NCBI RefSeq assembly: GCF_000284595.1
Contig: NC_017671.1
Span: 4,621,001 to 4,685,000, forward strand
Length of the DNA stretch: 64,000 nt
Direction: 5' to 3'
From: Stenotrophomonas maltophilia D457
GTDB taxonomy: Bacteria; Pseudomonadota; Gammaproteobacteria; Xanthomonadales; Xanthomonadaceae
Shown here: positions 41,297 to 50,979 of the stretch, piece by piece
Numbering within the stretch: position 1 is the first letter of the stretch
How the letters are laid out: every line of letters starts with the position of its first letter
Position numbers and translations under genes: made by a program
Notes under the pieces: generated by a model
What the model saw: the letters and a program-made list of their open reading frames with translations, nothing else
Told to the model about the DNA's origin: nothing
The model's database searches: none

Positions 41297-42724
41297 TTAG
41301 AAGCTGTACTTCGTGGTGAACTGCAACCGGGTGATGTCACCCTTGTTGCCGTTCTCCACTTCGCGGCGGCCGTACATCAGCTCGGCGCCGATATCGACCT
41401 TGGGCAGCGGCGAATAGAAGATGTTGCCGCGGATGCTCTGCACGCTCTTGGTCACCAGCGGGCCGAGGATGCTGTCGTTGTCGTAGTCGCTGCGCGCGTA
41501 GATCAGGTTGGTGCGCAGCTTCGGCGAGAACGCATGCCGCCAGCCCACGTAGCCGGCCAGCACGCCGGTCGGGTTGAGCTCGTCGCGGGCCACGTCGTAG
41601 GCGCTGTCGGCGGTGATGCCCAGGCCGATGTAGCGGGCGATGCCTTCGCCACCGGTCAGCTGGTAATGCAGCGAATCGCTGTCACCCATCACCCACTTGC
41701 CGCCCAGGGTCAGGCCGCCAGCCACCTTGTCGGCCTTCGCGCCGGTGGCCTGGTTGTCCACCTTCAACTGGCGGACGATGCCACCGACACCAAAGGTGCC
41801 CCAGTCGCCCTTCCAGCCATAACGCATGGTCAGGTCGGGCAGGCTGCCACGGTCGGAGTTGGCGCTGGCGTTGGTCCAGGCCCCGGTGACCGGGTTGCGG
41901 GTACCGGTGAGGGTGGTGGTTTCCGGGTTTTCCAGTGCGACGCTGAAGCCGCCCTGGGTATAGCGCACCTGGGCCTGGCGCACGAAGATCACGCCGTCGG
42001 TGGGGCCGACGAAGTCGACCGCCTCCGGCAGCGCGGCCGCGTCCATGAAGTTGGACCAGGTCTGGCCGGCCATCCAGTTGTTCCAGTACATGTAGGCGTG
42101 GCGCAGGGTCACGCCATAGGTATTGGTGGCGGTCTGGTTGCCCAGCGAGTTGCCGAAGAAGTCCATCTCGAAGAACGCACCGGCCTTGTTGCCCGATTCG
42201 CTCACGTTGTCGATGCCCAGGTTGAAGCGCGAGAACTTGGCGTGGGCGTTGAAGTCGGTGCCCGAACGCTTGCCGCTGCCGCCGGCGCCTTCCACCGGGG
42301 TCTGGCCCGGCAGGTACAGCGAACGGCCGGTGGCGTCGTCGGCCAGCTGGCCATCGCTGGTCTGGGTGGCCAGGAAGTCGGCCTTGATGAAGCCACCGAT
42401 CTTGACCGTGGTGCCGGGCGCGGCGCCCGGAGTGATGGTGGTGACCTGGATCGGCTGCTTGCCCGCCGGCACCGAGGCGACCGGCTTCTGCCCGGCCTGC
42501 ACCGTGCGCACTTCGGTCACCGCCTGCTGGGTCTGGCTGATCTGGGTCTGTTGTTGTTGCTGCGAAGACAGCAGCAGCTGGACCTGGCGTTCCAGTTCGG
42601 CAACGCGTGCTTCCAGTGCCTTCTCTTTGGCGGTCTCTGCGAACGCCATGCCCGGTGCGACCAGGGCGACCAACAGGCAGGCCGCCAAAGGTGTGCGCAC
42701 GGCTTTCAACGTACGGTGGCTCAT
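41297..42724 (-). CDS. DcaP-type outer-membrane porin
   Basis: 475 residues from the ATG at 42724 with GGGAGAG upstream; the frame is open to 42802. Signal peptide (LAACLLVALVAPGMAFA), then a coiled coil (ALEARVAELERQVQLLLSSQQQQQTQ) and a beta-barrel ending in the aromatic TTKYSF. VKIGGFIKADFLA and the long N-terminal coiled coil are typical of DcaP-like trimeric porins for dicarboxylates and related acids. The MFS symporter gene follows on the same strand across the tandem repeat, giving a plausible outer/inner-membrane uptake pair. Divergent from acs. Confidence 0.9.
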   Translation of the reverse strand: MSHRTLKAVRTPLAACLLVALVAPGMAFAETAKEKALEARVAELERQVQLLLSSQQQQQTQISQTQQAVTEVRTVQAGQKPVASVPAGKQPIQVTTITPGAAPGTTVKIGGFIKADFLATQTSDGQLADDATGRSLYLPGQTPVEGAGGSGKRSGTDFNAHAKFSRFNLGIDNVSESGNKAGAFFEMDFFGNSLGNQTATNTYGVTLRHAYMYWNNWMAGQTWSNFMDAAALPEAVDFVGPTDGVIFVRQAQVRYTQGGFSVALENPETTTLTGTRNPVTGAWTNASANSDRGSLPDLTMRYGWKGDWGTFGVGGIVRQLKVDNQATGAKADKVAGGLTLGGKWVMGDSDSLHYQLTGGEGIARYIGLGITADSAYDVARDELNPTGVLAGYVGWRHAFSPKLRTNLIYARSDYDNDSILGPLVTKSVQSIRGNIFYSPLPKVDIGAELMYGRREVENGNKGDITRLQFTTKYSF

Positions 42725-42817
42725 GTTGCCCTCTCTCCCAAGTGGCAAGGTGATGCCGCGCGTGGGGCACGGTCGAGCCGAGACTGCGGGGCGTTCGCGC
42801 ACAGCGGCTATTGGCCA

Positions 42818-42946
42818 TTGGTCGAACCCGGCCCTGCTGGGCGCTCACTTTCGACCATGGTCTAACCAGGGTGGTGACGCGGCCGGGGGTGGATGGGGCA
42901 AACTGAGGGGGATCGGTCGTTGCGATGCTGCGACCGCACATACAAA
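42818..42946. promoter_or_regulatory. acs-dcaP intergenic control region with GGTCG half-sites
   Basis: Five GGTC-type half-sites: TTGGTCGAA at 42818-42826, a 16-base near-palindrome TTCGACCATGGTCTAA at 42850-42865 (two half-sites), and CGGTCG-N11-CGACCG at 42914-42936. The last sits where the -35 of acs would be, with TACAAA at 42941-42946 as a -10, 24 bases before the acs ATG. These are candidate sites for the response regulator encoded next to acs. Confidence 0.55.
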
Positions 42947-42969
42947 GTCAACGTGCAAGTGAGGGTGCC

Positions 42970-44913
<1,944 letters not shown>

Positions 44914-44936
44914 CGTACGACCCGGGGCCGGATCCC

Positions 44937-44973
44937 GGGGCCGGATCCCGTTCCGCCAGGAACGGGCTCTGAC
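44937..44973. repeat. GGGGTC hairpin repeat, copy 7 (degenerate)
   Basis: GGGGCCGGATCCCGTTCC, a short loop, GGAACGGGCTCTGACC. A drifted copy 23 bases after the acs stop, directly before crbR. Confidence 0.7.
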
Positions 44974-45023
44974 CGCCGTAGGATCTGGCCCCATGCAGTT
45001 TCCCCCCACGGTTCCCCCCGACC

Positions 45024-45689
45024 ATGACCACCCTCCTGATTGCCGATGACCACCCGCTGTTCCGCGAAGCCCTGCGTGGGGCCGTGCAGCGGGTCATCCC
45101 CGGCGTGCAGCTGTTCGAGGCCGACAGCGTGGAAGCGCTGTATGCACTGGCCGACCAGCACAACGACGCCGACCTGGTCCTGATGGACCTCAACATGCCC
45201 GGTGCGCAGGGTTTCAACGCGCTGGTGCACATGCGCTCGCTGCACCCGCACCTGCCGGTGGTGGTGGTGTCCGCACGCGAAGAAGCCACGGTGATGCGCC
45301 GCGCGCTCGACCACGGCGCGCTGGGCTTCATTCCGAAGTCTGCGGACTCGGACACCATCGGCCACGCACTGGGCACCATCCTCGATGGCGAGACCTGGGC
45401 ACCGCCGGAAGCGCACAACGTGCCGCCCACCGGCAGCGAAGAACGCGAAGTCGGCCAGCGCCTGCGCGAGCTGACCCCGCAGCAGTTCCGCGTGCTGCAG
45501 ATGCTGGGCGCCGGCCGCTTGAACAAGCAGATCGCCTACGACCTCAATGTCTCCGAAGCGACGATCAAGGCCCACGTCACCGCCATCCTGCGCAAGCTGG
45601 GCGTGACCAACCGCACCCAGGCCGTGCTGATGGCCGGCAAGCTGGCGATCGACGACGACGCCATCGTGCTGCCGCCGGAAGAAGATTGA
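45024..45689 (+). CDS. crbR: LuxR-family response regulator, CrbR/ErdR type
   Basis: 221 residues. A receiver domain (1-120) with acidic pocket ADDHP and the phospho-acceptor Asp 55 in LVLMDLNMPG; a LuxR-type helix-turn-helix at about 150-215 (LTPQQFRVLQMLGAGRLNKQIAYDLNVSEATIKAHVTAILRKLGV). Sequence and context (next to acs, with a transporter-fused sensor kinase nearby) match CrbR of Vibrio/ErdR of Pseudomonas, the activator of acs in the acetate switch. It begins 110 bases after acs with a repeat between them, so it may be co-transcribed or have its own promoter. Confidence 0.88.
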   Translation: MTTLLIADDHPLFREALRGAVQRVIPGVQLFEADSVEALYALADQHNDADLVLMDLNMPGAQGFNALVHMRSLHPHLPVVVVSAREEATVMRRALDHGALGFIPKSADSDTIGHALGTILDGETWAPPEAHNVPPTGSEEREVGQRLRELTPQQFRVLQMLGAGRLNKQIAYDLNVSEATIKAHVTAILRKLGVTNRTQAVLMAGKLAIDDDAIVLPPEED

Positions 45690-45710
45690 TCGTAACGGAC
45701 TGCGGAGCCG

Positions 45711-45772
45711 AGCATGTGCTCGGCTCCGCAGCCTTCATGATGCCCCTGTAGAGCCGAGCCCATGCTCGGCTG
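45711..45772. repeat. SMAG cluster (3' side of the RAYT pseudogene)
   Basis: First a single palindrome TGCGGAGCCGAGCATG...CTCGGCTCCGCA, then GTAGAGCCGAGCCCATGCTCGGCTG at 45748-45772. It borders the downstream end of the transposase-like gene. Confidence 0.8.
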
Positions 45773-45791
45773 CTCTTGGCCTCAATACCGA

Positions 45792-46247
45792 TTACCCCCA
45801 AAGCCGCCATCGACTCCATACATAGGGGTATTCCCCGATGCGCGTGGCCAGCCCAGCACGCACGGGATTGGCTGCAATGTACATCGCCTGCGTGCGCAGG
45901 CACTCGTCGCTGCGCAACGCATGGTCGTAGTACCCCGGCTGCCAGATCGGTGCGTTCGCATCAACGCGCCTGGCGATGGATCTTCCACTCCGGGACTTCA
46001 GGATCTGCATGCAGCCGGCCAGCGTTCCGGTACGCAACTCGACCAACCAATGCAGGTGGTCCGGCATGACCACCTAGGCGAGGGAGGAGGTCCGCCCCGT
46101 CCGCTCTACGGTGCGCAGCGCTTCGATCAGCAGATCGACATTGGCCTTGTCGTCGAACCAGGGACGGCGTGCGCGTGTCACAGCCGTGATCGCGTAGACA
46201 TTGCCGGTCTGCGACCAGCGACCAAAGCGGAGTGCGGGACTGGCCAT
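45792..46247 (-). pseudogene. REP-associated tyrosine transposase (RAYT), nonsense-inactivated
   Basis: The 152-codon frame starts ATG at 46247. A TAG at 46076-46074 (codon 58) interrupts it. The stop falls inside the conserved LAxVVMPDHLHWL block, where relatives have Trp or Tyr, so TGG to TAG is a likely cause. The rest is intact: VYAITAVTRARRPWF, MPDHLHWLVEL (the HUH motif), ILKSRSGRSI, WQPGYYDHALRSDE (with the catalytic Tyr region) and AANPVRAGLA. SMAG palindromes flank it on both sides. RAYTs process such palindromes, so it is the likely, now dead, local partner. Confidence 0.9.
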
Positions 46248-46322
46248 GCGAAGAGGCTATGGCACGCATGACAGCCTCTCCATCAGCGAAATGCCGTGCT
46301 GCATGTCGGCGAATGCTCCAAT

Positions 46323-46382
46323 GTAGAGCCGAGCCCACGCTCGGCTGCCATGTGAAGCAGCCGAGCATGGGCTCGGCTCTAC
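46323..46382. repeat. SMAG pair (5' side of the RAYT pseudogene)
   Basis: GTAGAGCCGAGCCCACGCTC ... CCGAGCATGGGCTCGGCTCTAC, with short linker. It closes the other flank of the RAYT pseudogene and ends just before the mntP stop. Confidence 0.88.
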
Positions 46383-46393
46383 AGGGGCGGGCG

Positions 46394-46969
46394 TTACCCC
46401 ACGCCGTGCAGGTGTTCGTACAGGATCGTTGCGCCGATGATCACCAGGATCACGCCACCGATGATCTCCGCACGCTTGCCGACCATGCTGCCCAGTACGC
46501 GGCCGAGCATGATGCCGACGGTGACCATGGTCAGCGTGCACAGGCCGATGACCGCGGCCATCACGCCGATATGCACGTCCATGAAGGCCAGACCGATGCC
46601 CACCGCCATCGCGTCGATGCTGGTGGCGAAACCGGTCAGCGCCAGCTTCCAGAAGCCGTGGTGCTGCGAGGGGTCTTCGTCTTCCTCGGCACTGTCCGGG
46701 CGCAGGCCGTTGTAGATCATGTGGATGCCCAGTGCGCCGAGCAGGCCGAAGGCGATCCAGTGGTCGAAGGCTTCGACGTATTGCAGGGCAGCCCGACCGA
46801 GCAGCCAGCCGATGATGGGCGTGATCGCCTCGATGACGCCGAAGATGATGCCGGCACGCAATGCATCGCGGAACACCGGCTTGCGCATGGCCGCACCCTT
46901 GCCGATTGCAGCGGCGAAGGCATCGGTGGACATGGCAAAGCCGATCAGGAGGATCGAAATGGGGGACAT
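46394..46969 (-). CDS. mntP: Manganese exporter MntP
   Basis: 191 residues from the ATG at 46969. Six membrane helices in two repeats, each with the family aspartate: SILLIGFAMSTDAFAAAIGKG and LTGFATSIDAMAVGIGLAF. This is the MntP/YebN layout, an inner-membrane Mn2+ efflux protein. The leader carries a yybP-ykoY manganese riboswitch, which supports the assignment and predicts induction by Mn2+. The linker has acidic AEEDEDPSQHHG. Confidence 0.96.
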   Translation of the reverse strand: MSPISILLIGFAMSTDAFAAAIGKGAAMRKPVFRDALRAGIIFGVIEAITPIIGWLLGRAALQYVEAFDHWIAFGLLGALGIHMIYNGLRPDSAEEDEDPSQHHGFWKLALTGFATSIDAMAVGIGLAFMDVHIGVMAAVIGLCTLTMVTVGIMLGRVLGSMVGKRAEIIGGVILVIIGATILYEHLHGVG

Positions 46970-47019
46970 GGGCGGTGGCTGAGGTCGGGCTGGGACGGAC
47001 GCACGGCCTGCGCTCGCGC

Positions 47020-47155
47020 CCAACCTGACGTTGCGCGCGCGGGCCGCTGGTCTCGCCAACCATCATGGTTGTCCACGCCACGGCGCACTGGCCGAGTATG
47101 TTGACGTGGACGATTCCTGCGAAGGAATCCGGCTACTCCCCAAGGGGACGCGAAG
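47020..47155 (-). promoter_or_regulatory. yybP-ykoY manganese riboswitch upstream of mntP
   Basis: On the minus strand CCCCTTGGGGAGTAGCC (from about 47147), GTCAACATACTCGG, a variable arm, and TGGCGAGACCAGCGGCC (47057-47041) reproduce the paired GGGGAGTAG and ACTC(G)/GGCGAGACC elements of the class. It ends about 50-80 bases before the mntP ATG. Mn2+ binding should raise mntP expression; the switching helix is not resolved by eye. Confidence 0.9.
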
Positions 47156-47252
47156 CTTAGCATCGCGATCCGCACGTGGCGCATTTCCAGCGAAACGCGC
47201 AGGCAGGGCTGGTTTGTATAGCGATGGCTATATCGGCGCCGCCATGCGTTCG

Positions 47253-47278
47253 GGAGCCGAGCATGGGCTCGGCTCTAC
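47253..47278 (-). repeat. Single SMAG-type palindrome
   Basis: GTAGAGCCGAGCCCATGCTCGGCTC on the minus strand, nine bases past the crbS stop codon. Confidence 0.8.
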
Positions 47279-47287
47279 AATTGCCAA

Positions 47288-50200
47288 TCAGGCATCGCTA
47301 TTGCCGGCATCGCGCAGCGCGCCCAGGAAGGCGCGCAGCGAGGCCGGCTTGATCGGCTTGGTCAGCACGCGGTAGCCGCGTTCGCGTGCCATCCGCTTCA
47401 GTTCGTCGCGGCCATCGGCGGTCAACAACGCACCCGGCAGCGGATAACCGGCGGCTTCACGCAGCGCCACCAGCGCATCCAGGCCGTCCATGCGGTCGTG
47501 CAGGTGGTAGTCCACCAGCATCACCTGCGGCCGCTCGGCCACTTTCTCCAGCGCCTGATCCACCGTCGATGCCGTAATCACCTGCACCTGCCAGCGACCG
47601 AGCAGCGCGCGCATGCCGTCGAGGATCTCTTCGTCGTTGTCTACGCACAGCACGCGCAGGCCGGCCAGCGAATCGCTGCGCAGCGGCGCGGCTGCGGCCT
47701 GTACCGGCGCGGCCAGTTCGGTATAGCCCGGCAGCGGCGCCACCCGCGGCAGGATGATCGAGAACATCGAGCCCTTGCCAACCCGGCTGCGCGCATTGAG
47801 GCGATGGTCAAGCAGGCGCGAGATGCGCTGGCAGATCGACAGGCCCAGGCCCAACCCTTGTTCGCCCCAATCGAACGGCTGCTGGTAGCGGTGGAACTCG
47901 TCGAAGATCTGCCGCATGTGGTGCTCGGGAATGCCCGGGCCGGTATCCCATACCTGCAGCTCCACTTCGTTGCCACGCTGGCGCACCGCCAGCACGATGC
48001 GGCCCTGGCGGGTGTAGCGCAGCGCATTGGCCAGGAAGTTCTGCAGCACGCGGCGCAGCAGGCGGCGATCACTGCGCACCCAGGCCGGACGCGTGAACAG
48101 GTCCAGGCGCAGGCCACGGCCGGCGGCGACCGGCGTGTACTGCGCGGCCAGTTCGCGCATCAGCGCGCTCACGTCGAACTCGCCGATCACCGGGTGCAGG
48201 CCACCGGCATCCAGCCGCGACACGTCCAGCAGGCCATCAAGCAGTTCTTCGGCAGCACGCAGCGACGCATCCACGCGCTCGGCCAGGTGCTTCTGCTCGT
48301 CGCTCACATGGTCGCTGTCGCGCAGCGCCGAAGCAAACAGCCGTGCGGCGTTCAACGGCTGCAGCACGTCATGGCTGATCGCCGCCAGGAAGCGGGTCTT
48401 CGACTGCTGCGCGACCTCGGCCTCGTGCGAGCGCTCGGCCACGCGCTGTTCCAGCGTCTCGTTGGCCTCCAGCAGTGCTTTTTCCGCGTGCTTGTAGTCG
48501 GTGATGTCGTTGTAGCTGGTCACGTAACCGCCGCCGGGCAGCGCCTGGCCGCGCATCTCGATCACCTTGCCGTCGCTGCGGGTGCGCTCGAACACGTGCG
48601 GTGAGCCGGCGCGCATGTAGCCGATGCGGCGGTTGATTTGCACTTCGATATCGCCCTCGCCCAGCTCGCCGCGCTCGGCGTTGTAGCGGATCAGGTCGGC
48701 CACCGGGCGGCCCACGTAGAGCATGCCGTCGGGGTAGCCGAACATGTCCTGGTAGCGGCGGTTCCATGCGGTCAGGCGCATGTCCGGATCAACCACGCTG
48801 ACCCCGGCGCTGATGTTCTCCAGCGTGGTCGACAGGATCTCGCGGTTGAAGCGCAGCTCCTGCCCCGCTTCGTCCAGCACCGCCACCACTTCGCCCAGGT
48901 CCATGCCCGAGCCACGCAACAGGCTGGTCAGCAGCAGGCGCGCCGATGCCGCGCCGATCGAGGCCGCCAACAGACGCTCGGTGAACTGTACCCACGGCCG
49001 GTCCGCAGGCGCCGAGGATTGCAGCTCGCGTCCCAGCGACTGCGCCTGCTCGAAGAACGAACGCCGCGCGTGGCGCTCGCCGACCACGCGCGAGGCCAGT
49101 GCCAGCAGGTCGCCCACGTGCACGTGGCCGGGCCAGCCGCCGGCCACCGACGGGCGTTCGGCATACGGGTCGAGGAAGGGGGCAGCGCGCAGGCGCTCGT
49201 CGACGCCGGGTCGCCAGCGTGCGGACACCAGCATCATCGTCGCCGCATTGACCAGCAGCGACCAGAACGTGCCATGGGTCAGCGGATCCCAGCCGGTCAT
49301 GCCGAACAGCTGCTGCGGGCGCAGCCACTCGATGCCGAACGGGCCGTGCTGCACCCAGGCGGCATCGACCCAGCCGGCCATGGTCATCGCCGGCAACAGC
49401 AGGGTGTACAGCCAGGTGGCGAAGCCGAGCAGCATGCCCACCTCGACGCCACGCCGGCTGGCACCGCGCCAGTACAGGCCGCCGATCAGGCCGGGCGCGA
49501 ACTGCGCCACCGCTGCGAACGCCATCAGGCCGTACGAGGCCAGGGTGCTGTCGTTGCTGCTGGTGCGGTAGTAGCTGTAGGCCATCAACGCCAGCAGCAG
49601 GATCGCCAGGCGGCGGATCCACAGCACGCGCGAGGCGACGTCGGCGGCCTCCTGGTGGTCACCGCTCCGACGCAGCAGCACCGGCATCACCAGGTCGTTG
49701 CTGACCATGGTAGCCAGCGCGATGGACGACACGATGACCATGCCGGTGGCCGCCGAAAAGCCGCCCACGTAGGCGATCAGCGCCAGCGCATTGCGGCCCT
49801 CGGCCAGCGGCAGGGCCAGCACCATCGAGTCGTCGGCGACGCTGCCGCCGGTGCCGAACAGGGTCACGCCGGCGGTGGCGATCGGCAGCACCATGCCCGA
49901 GATCAGTACCAGGTAGCCGCCGAACATCCAGCGCGCGCGGCGCACGTCGCGCACATCGCCGCACTCGACCACGGCCACGTGGAACTGGCGCGGCAGGCAG
50001 ATGATGGCCAGGAAACTGAGCAGCGTCTGCGAGATGAAGCCCACCGGCGGCAGGCCGGTGAACAGCGTATGCACCGACTCGACCACCGCGTCGGTGCGGT
50101 TGCTCAGCCACAGGTAGGCGAACACGCCCACGGCCAGCATCGCCAGCAGCTTGATCACCGATTCGAAGGCGATGGCCAGCATCATGCCGTGGTGGTGTTC

Positions 50201-50746
50201 GGTGGCATCGACCTGGCGGGTACCGAACAGGGTGGCGAACAGCGCCATCAGCAGCGCCACGTACAGCGCGGGATCGGTGAAGAAGCCGGTCGGGCCGGTG
50301 TTGCCGGTCAGCACCTGCAGGCTCATCGCCACCGCTTTGTACTGCAGCGCCAGGTACGGAATGATGCCGATCAGCGCGATGATCGCCACCAGCGCCGCCA
50401 GCCGCCGCGAGCGACCGAAGCGCGAGGAGATGAAGTCGGCGATGGAGACCACGTTCTGGCTGCGCGCGATCAGCGCCAGGCGCTCGATGATGCGCCAGCC
50501 GAACAGCAGCAGCAGCAGCGGGCCGATGTAGATGGGCAGGTAGCCCACGCCGTTGCGCACGGCGGTGCCGACCGCGCCGTAGAAGGTCCACGACGAGCAG
50601 TACACGGCCAGTGCCAGGCTGTAGACCACCGGCCGCAGCCACGGCCGGTCGGGGTACATCGGCCGACGGTCGCCCCACCACGCCACGCCGAACAGCAGCG
50701 CGGCATAGGCAACCGAGACCAGCAGCAGGATCCAGCTGGAGACCAC
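47288..50746 (-). CDS. crbS: Hybrid sensor kinase with SLC5-type transporter domain, CrbS/MxtR type
   Basis: 1152 residues from a GTG at 50746. The order is a sodium/solute-symporter-like domain of about 13 helices (1-500, from MVSSWILLLVSVAYAALL), a STAC-like linker, a PAS domain (LENISAGVSVVDPDMRLTAWNRRYQDMFGY, near 650), a histidine-kinase core with the phospho-His 792 (FLAAISHDVLQPLNA) and the GLGLGLSICQ ATP lid, and a C-terminal receiver with Asp 1079 (LVDYHLHD). This architecture is the CrbS/MxtR acetate-switch kinase, paired with CrbR. The transporter part may sense or carry acetate. Confidence 0.92.
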   Translation of the reverse strand: MVSSWILLLVSVAYAALLFGVAWWGDRRPMYPDRPWLRPVVYSLALAVYCSSWTFYGAVGTAVRNGVGYLPIYIGPLLLLLFGWRIIERLALIARSQNVVSIADFISSRFGRSRRLAALVAIIALIGIIPYLALQYKAVAMSLQVLTGNTGPTGFFTDPALYVALLMALFATLFGTRQVDATEHHHGMMLAIAFESVIKLLAMLAVGVFAYLWLSNRTDAVVESVHTLFTGLPPVGFISQTLLSFLAIICLPRQFHVAVVECGDVRDVRRARWMFGGYLVLISGMVLPIATAGVTLFGTGGSVADDSMVLALPLAEGRNALALIAYVGGFSAATGMVIVSSIALATMVSNDLVMPVLLRRSGDHQEAADVASRVLWIRRLAILLLALMAYSYYRTSSNDSTLASYGLMAFAAVAQFAPGLIGGLYWRGASRRGVEVGMLLGFATWLYTLLLPAMTMAGWVDAAWVQHGPFGIEWLRPQQLFGMTGWDPLTHGTFWSLLVNAATMMLVSARWRPGVDERLRAAPFLDPYAERPSVAGGWPGHVHVGDLLALASRVVGERHARRSFFEQAQSLGRELQSSAPADRPWVQFTERLLAASIGAASARLLLTSLLRGSGMDLGEVVAVLDEAGQELRFNREILSTTLENISAGVSVVDPDMRLTAWNRRYQDMFGYPDGMLYVGRPVADLIRYNAERGELGEGDIEVQINRRIGYMRAGSPHVFERTRSDGKVIEMRGQALPGGGYVTSYNDITDYKHAEKALLEANETLEQRVAERSHEAEVAQQSKTRFLAAISHDVLQPLNAARLFASALRDSDHVSDEQKHLAERVDASLRAAEELLDGLLDVSRLDAGGLHPVIGEFDVSALMRELAAQYTPVAAGRGLRLDLFTRPAWVRSDRRLLRRVLQNFLANALRYTRQGRIVLAVRQRGNEVELQVWDTGPGIPEHHMRQIFDEFHRYQQPFDWGEQGLGLGLSICQRISRLLDHRLNARSRVGKGSMFSIILPRVAPLPGYTELAAPVQAAAAPLRSDSLAGLRVLCVDNDEEILDGMRALLGRWQVQVITASTVDQALEKVAERPQVMLVDYHLHDRMDGLDALVALREAAGYPLPGALLTADGRDELKRMARERGYRVLTKPIKPASLRAFLGALRDAGNSDA

Positions 50747-50778
50747 GCGTGCGTTTCCGTCAGGACAGGGGTCAGTAG

Positions 50779-50975
50779 ATCACGACCGCTGGTCGTGCGG
50801 GTAGGTCACGAGGAAGGACCGCAAGGGTGGGGCATGGCAGTAGGTCACGATCGTTGATCCGTCTGGTGGGTCACGACTGTTGGTCGTGACGGGGACATCC
50901 GTGCCCACTAACAGTGGGCACCTACCGCGAATCAATGGGCACCCACCAGGAAGCGGTGGGCGCCTGCCAGGTACC
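50779..50975. repeat. Cluster of degenerate GTAG palindromes
   Basis: GTAGATCACGACCGCTGGTCGTGC, GTAGGTCACGA, GTAGGTCACGATCGTTGATC, GTGGGTCACGACTGTTGGTCGTGA, GTGCCCACTAACAGTGGGCACCTAC and GGTGGGCGCCTGCC: at least six diverged units fill the 233-base gap between crbS and the S46 peptidase. No other feature is seen. Confidence 0.65.
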
Positions 50976-50979
50976 GGCG

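Noticed and set aside
41097..41300. Open frame encoding 11-residue peptide repeats (VGADLGRHPIS)
   Set aside because: It results from a 33-bp DNA repeat, a multiple of three; no ribosome site, and the same region is palindromic.
45792..46073. Intact short transposase gene
   Set aside because: The same frame continues upstream of a TAG with matching RAYT sequence, so it is the 3' part of an inactivated gene.
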